This document shows, one piece after another, positions 16,986 through 18,379 of a stretch of DNA of 18,379 nt. The DNA is from Acanthamoeba lenticulata (Eukaryota; Discosea; Longamoebia; Acanthamoebidae), in NCBI GenBank assembly GCA_002179805.1, contig NAVB01000367.1:1-18379 (forward strand), in the 5' to 3' direction. The first letter of the stretch is position 1. Each line of letters opens with the position of its first letter. A program made the translations under genes and the position numbers. The notes under the pieces are model-generated. The model had not been told where the DNA came from. It saw only the letters and a program-made list of their open reading frames with translations, and did not search any database.

Positions 16986-18337
16986 CTAGTCGTCGCTCGT
17001 GTAGGCACTTGCGAGGCTGTTGAGGCCCTCGAGGGCCTCGACCCACTCTTCGCCAGCAAGCTGGGCTGCGCGCGCCTGTTGCGCACTCGACATCGCGCGG
17101 CACCCGTTAGCCAATTGGCCTAAGGCGACGACAAAGAAGGGCTATTAAGAGGCTGGAAAGGGCCAGATATTGACCTTGGGCAAGCCTTTGCTCTCCCTGG
17201 CGAGGAACTGAAGACTGGGAGCTACCGCCTGTGTCACCTGCAAGTGGCTCAGAACCGGCACTGCGAGCGGGCCCCGACAGTCTCAGTCACCACACAGTTG
17301 TTTGTGGATGAAGTGCCGTTTGTTGGTCACGCACCGCTTCGAACGTGCGAGCCCACCGGCTCGAAGAACCGCGGGTATGTCGCCGGGAGAACCACCTGAT
17401 CCTTGACCATGCACCTGCGAATGTCCCCCGCGTGTGTGTGTGTGTGATTGAGGGAGAAAGGGGACAGAAAATGAGAGAAAGAGAGAGAGAGAGAGAAAGA
17501 ATTCTGCGCCGTACATGTGCCGGCTGGCCACGGGGTATTGGCTAAATCGGTCGGTGAACCAGCGCTCGGAGGCCCCCAGACCCGCCACCGTCACCGCTTC
17601 GGCTATAGGTGGACGTGTTTCCTGATGGCGGCGATGACGATGATGAGAGCACGCGCGGGTGATGATCGTCTCCCATGAAATATAGAAATCGAAAGATGGG
17701 GAGAGGGGAGAGGACAGGTGGGGGAGGGATGAGTCCGCACGGAGAGGAGGGGCCCAAACGAAAGGTCCGCCATCGCCATTGCCATCGACACCGCCGATGA
17801 CGAAGAGGAGGAGGAGGAGGAGGAAGGGGAGTAACAGGAGTAGAGGGGAGCAGCCCCTCCCCTCTCTCGCAACTTCGCGGCAGGCAGTGGGAGGCTCATG
17901 GAGAGGGTCGAGATGGGCATCTGCGCCACGCGCATCCCGTCCGCAACCACCGACCGCATCGACTGTCCCGCCTCATGCCCCATTAAGCTGCTCTTCCCCC
18001 CAATCCCCGCGCGCGCGTGTGCGTGTGGTGTTGGGGGGGGGAGGTCGTGTGTGTGTGTAGGTAAGGCGAGTGCACATGTGTGATGTGTGCTATGTTATGC
18101 GGAGAGAGCGAGCGAGCGAGAGAGAGAGAGAGAGAGCGCGAGCGAGACAGAGATCTGGGAATGTTTGAGGAGGAGGAGGAGGAGGAGGGGGAATGGAGAG
18201 GACCTCCAGGGCGCGGTAGCGGAGACAAGACCCATGGCCGCGACTGCGCTCGAGTGATAGTAGGACATCATCGCGCTGCTCTGCTGAGCCCCAGAGAGCG
18301 GTTGGAGATGGAAATCATGACAGCGATAGGCGTTCAT
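16986..18337 (-). CDS. Unrecognised 254-residue protein, six exons
   Basis: Preferred model: complement(join(16986..17119,17175..17237,17335..17414,17515..17621,17741..17987,18204..18337)), all phases matching. The N-terminal exon is rich in Ser, Tyr and Ala (MNAYRCHDFHLQPLSGAQQ). A Met-rich segment (RVAQMPISTLSMSLPLPA) leads into a ten-Ser run. A better-ordered core follows: EAVTVAGLGASERWFTDRF, SQYPVASRHMCMVKDQVVL and PATYPRFFEPVGSHVRS. The end is an Ala-rich helix (SSAQQARAAQLAGEEWVEAL) with an acidic tail (YTSDD). An alternative 3' end uses the acceptor at 17260 and stops at 17145, giving a shorter, less protein-like tail. The start at 18337 and the 216-nt first intron, full of GA and GT repeats, are tentative, and the gene may extend beyond the window. 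I recognise no family. Confidence 0.45.
17473..17500 (-). repeat. GA microsatellite in an intron
   Basis: A GAGA tract lies within the intron 17415-17514 of the last minus-strand gene, read as CT on the coding strand, where it resembles a polypyrimidine tract. A GT run at about 17432-17446 is in the same intron. Confidence 0.65.
18101..18140 (-). repeat. GA/GCGA simple repeat in the first intron of the last gene
   Basis: GAGAGAGCGAGCGAGCGAGA-type sequence is followed at about 18169-18189 by GGA triplets. The proposed intron 17988-18203 is dominated by such repeats, with a further GT tract at about 18045-18057. Confidence 0.6.
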
Positions 18338-18379
18338 TGGGGGGGGGGGGTTGTGTTATCGCTCGTTGTTGTTATTAAT

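Noticed and set aside
17602..18000. Ser-run frame as a separate gene
   Set aside because: The run comes from a TCC/GGA microsatellite. The segment makes better sense as part of the spliced minus-strand gene, though an intron over the repeat is possible.
1..18379. CRISPR arrays, insertion sequences, attachment sites, integrated virus
   Set aside because: No spaced identical repeats, transposase or capsid/polymerase frames, or terminal inverted repeats with target duplications were seen.

Overview
The window looks like nuclear DNA of a free-living amoebozoan, most like Acanthamoeba. This is inferred from architecture, not from a database match. Exons are GC-rich, introns are short (about 45-220 nt) and rich in T, CT or CA, genes lie close together on both strands, and nearly every gene is interrupted by phase-consistent introns. 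There is no sign of operons, ribosome-binding sites or prokaryotic mobile elements. All gene models below were spliced by hand from GT-AG (once GC-AG) borders whose phases agree.

Layout. 1-283: 3' end of an unrecognised plus-strand gene. 504-947 (minus): a small secreted Ser/Thr-rich protein with a TATA-like box upstream. 1619-2136 (minus): an unrecognised 122-residue protein, divergent from 2407-3215 (plus), a DUF4385 protein. 3424-5611 (plus): a complete nine-exon cytochrome P450 resembling the CYP86/CYP704 fatty-acid hydroxylase group. 5859-11578 (plus): three consecutive coding blocks, namely a Clu/eIF3-p135-like block, a BTB-BACK block and a ubiquitin-conjugating-enzyme-like block. Splice phases allow all three to be one roughly 1426-residue protein. 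11703-12877 (minus): a seven-exon GPR1/FUN34/YaaH (acetate transporter family) membrane protein. 13591-14256 (minus): a small helical protein. 14326-14776 (minus): a FYVE zinc-finger protein. 14928-15457 (plus): an unrecognised 144-residue protein. 15554-16624 (plus): a MOB4/phocein homologue. 16718-16790 (minus): a tRNA-Val(TAC) with a T-run terminator. 16986-18337 (minus): an unrecognised six-exon gene.

The genes do not form one pathway. The most interesting points are the possible Clu-BTB-E2 mosaic gene, whose E2-like part has His where E2s carry the catalytic Cys; the MOB4 homologue, which has lost most of the usual zinc ligands; and a strong preference for C at position +4 of the 5' splice sites (42 of 51 by hand count).
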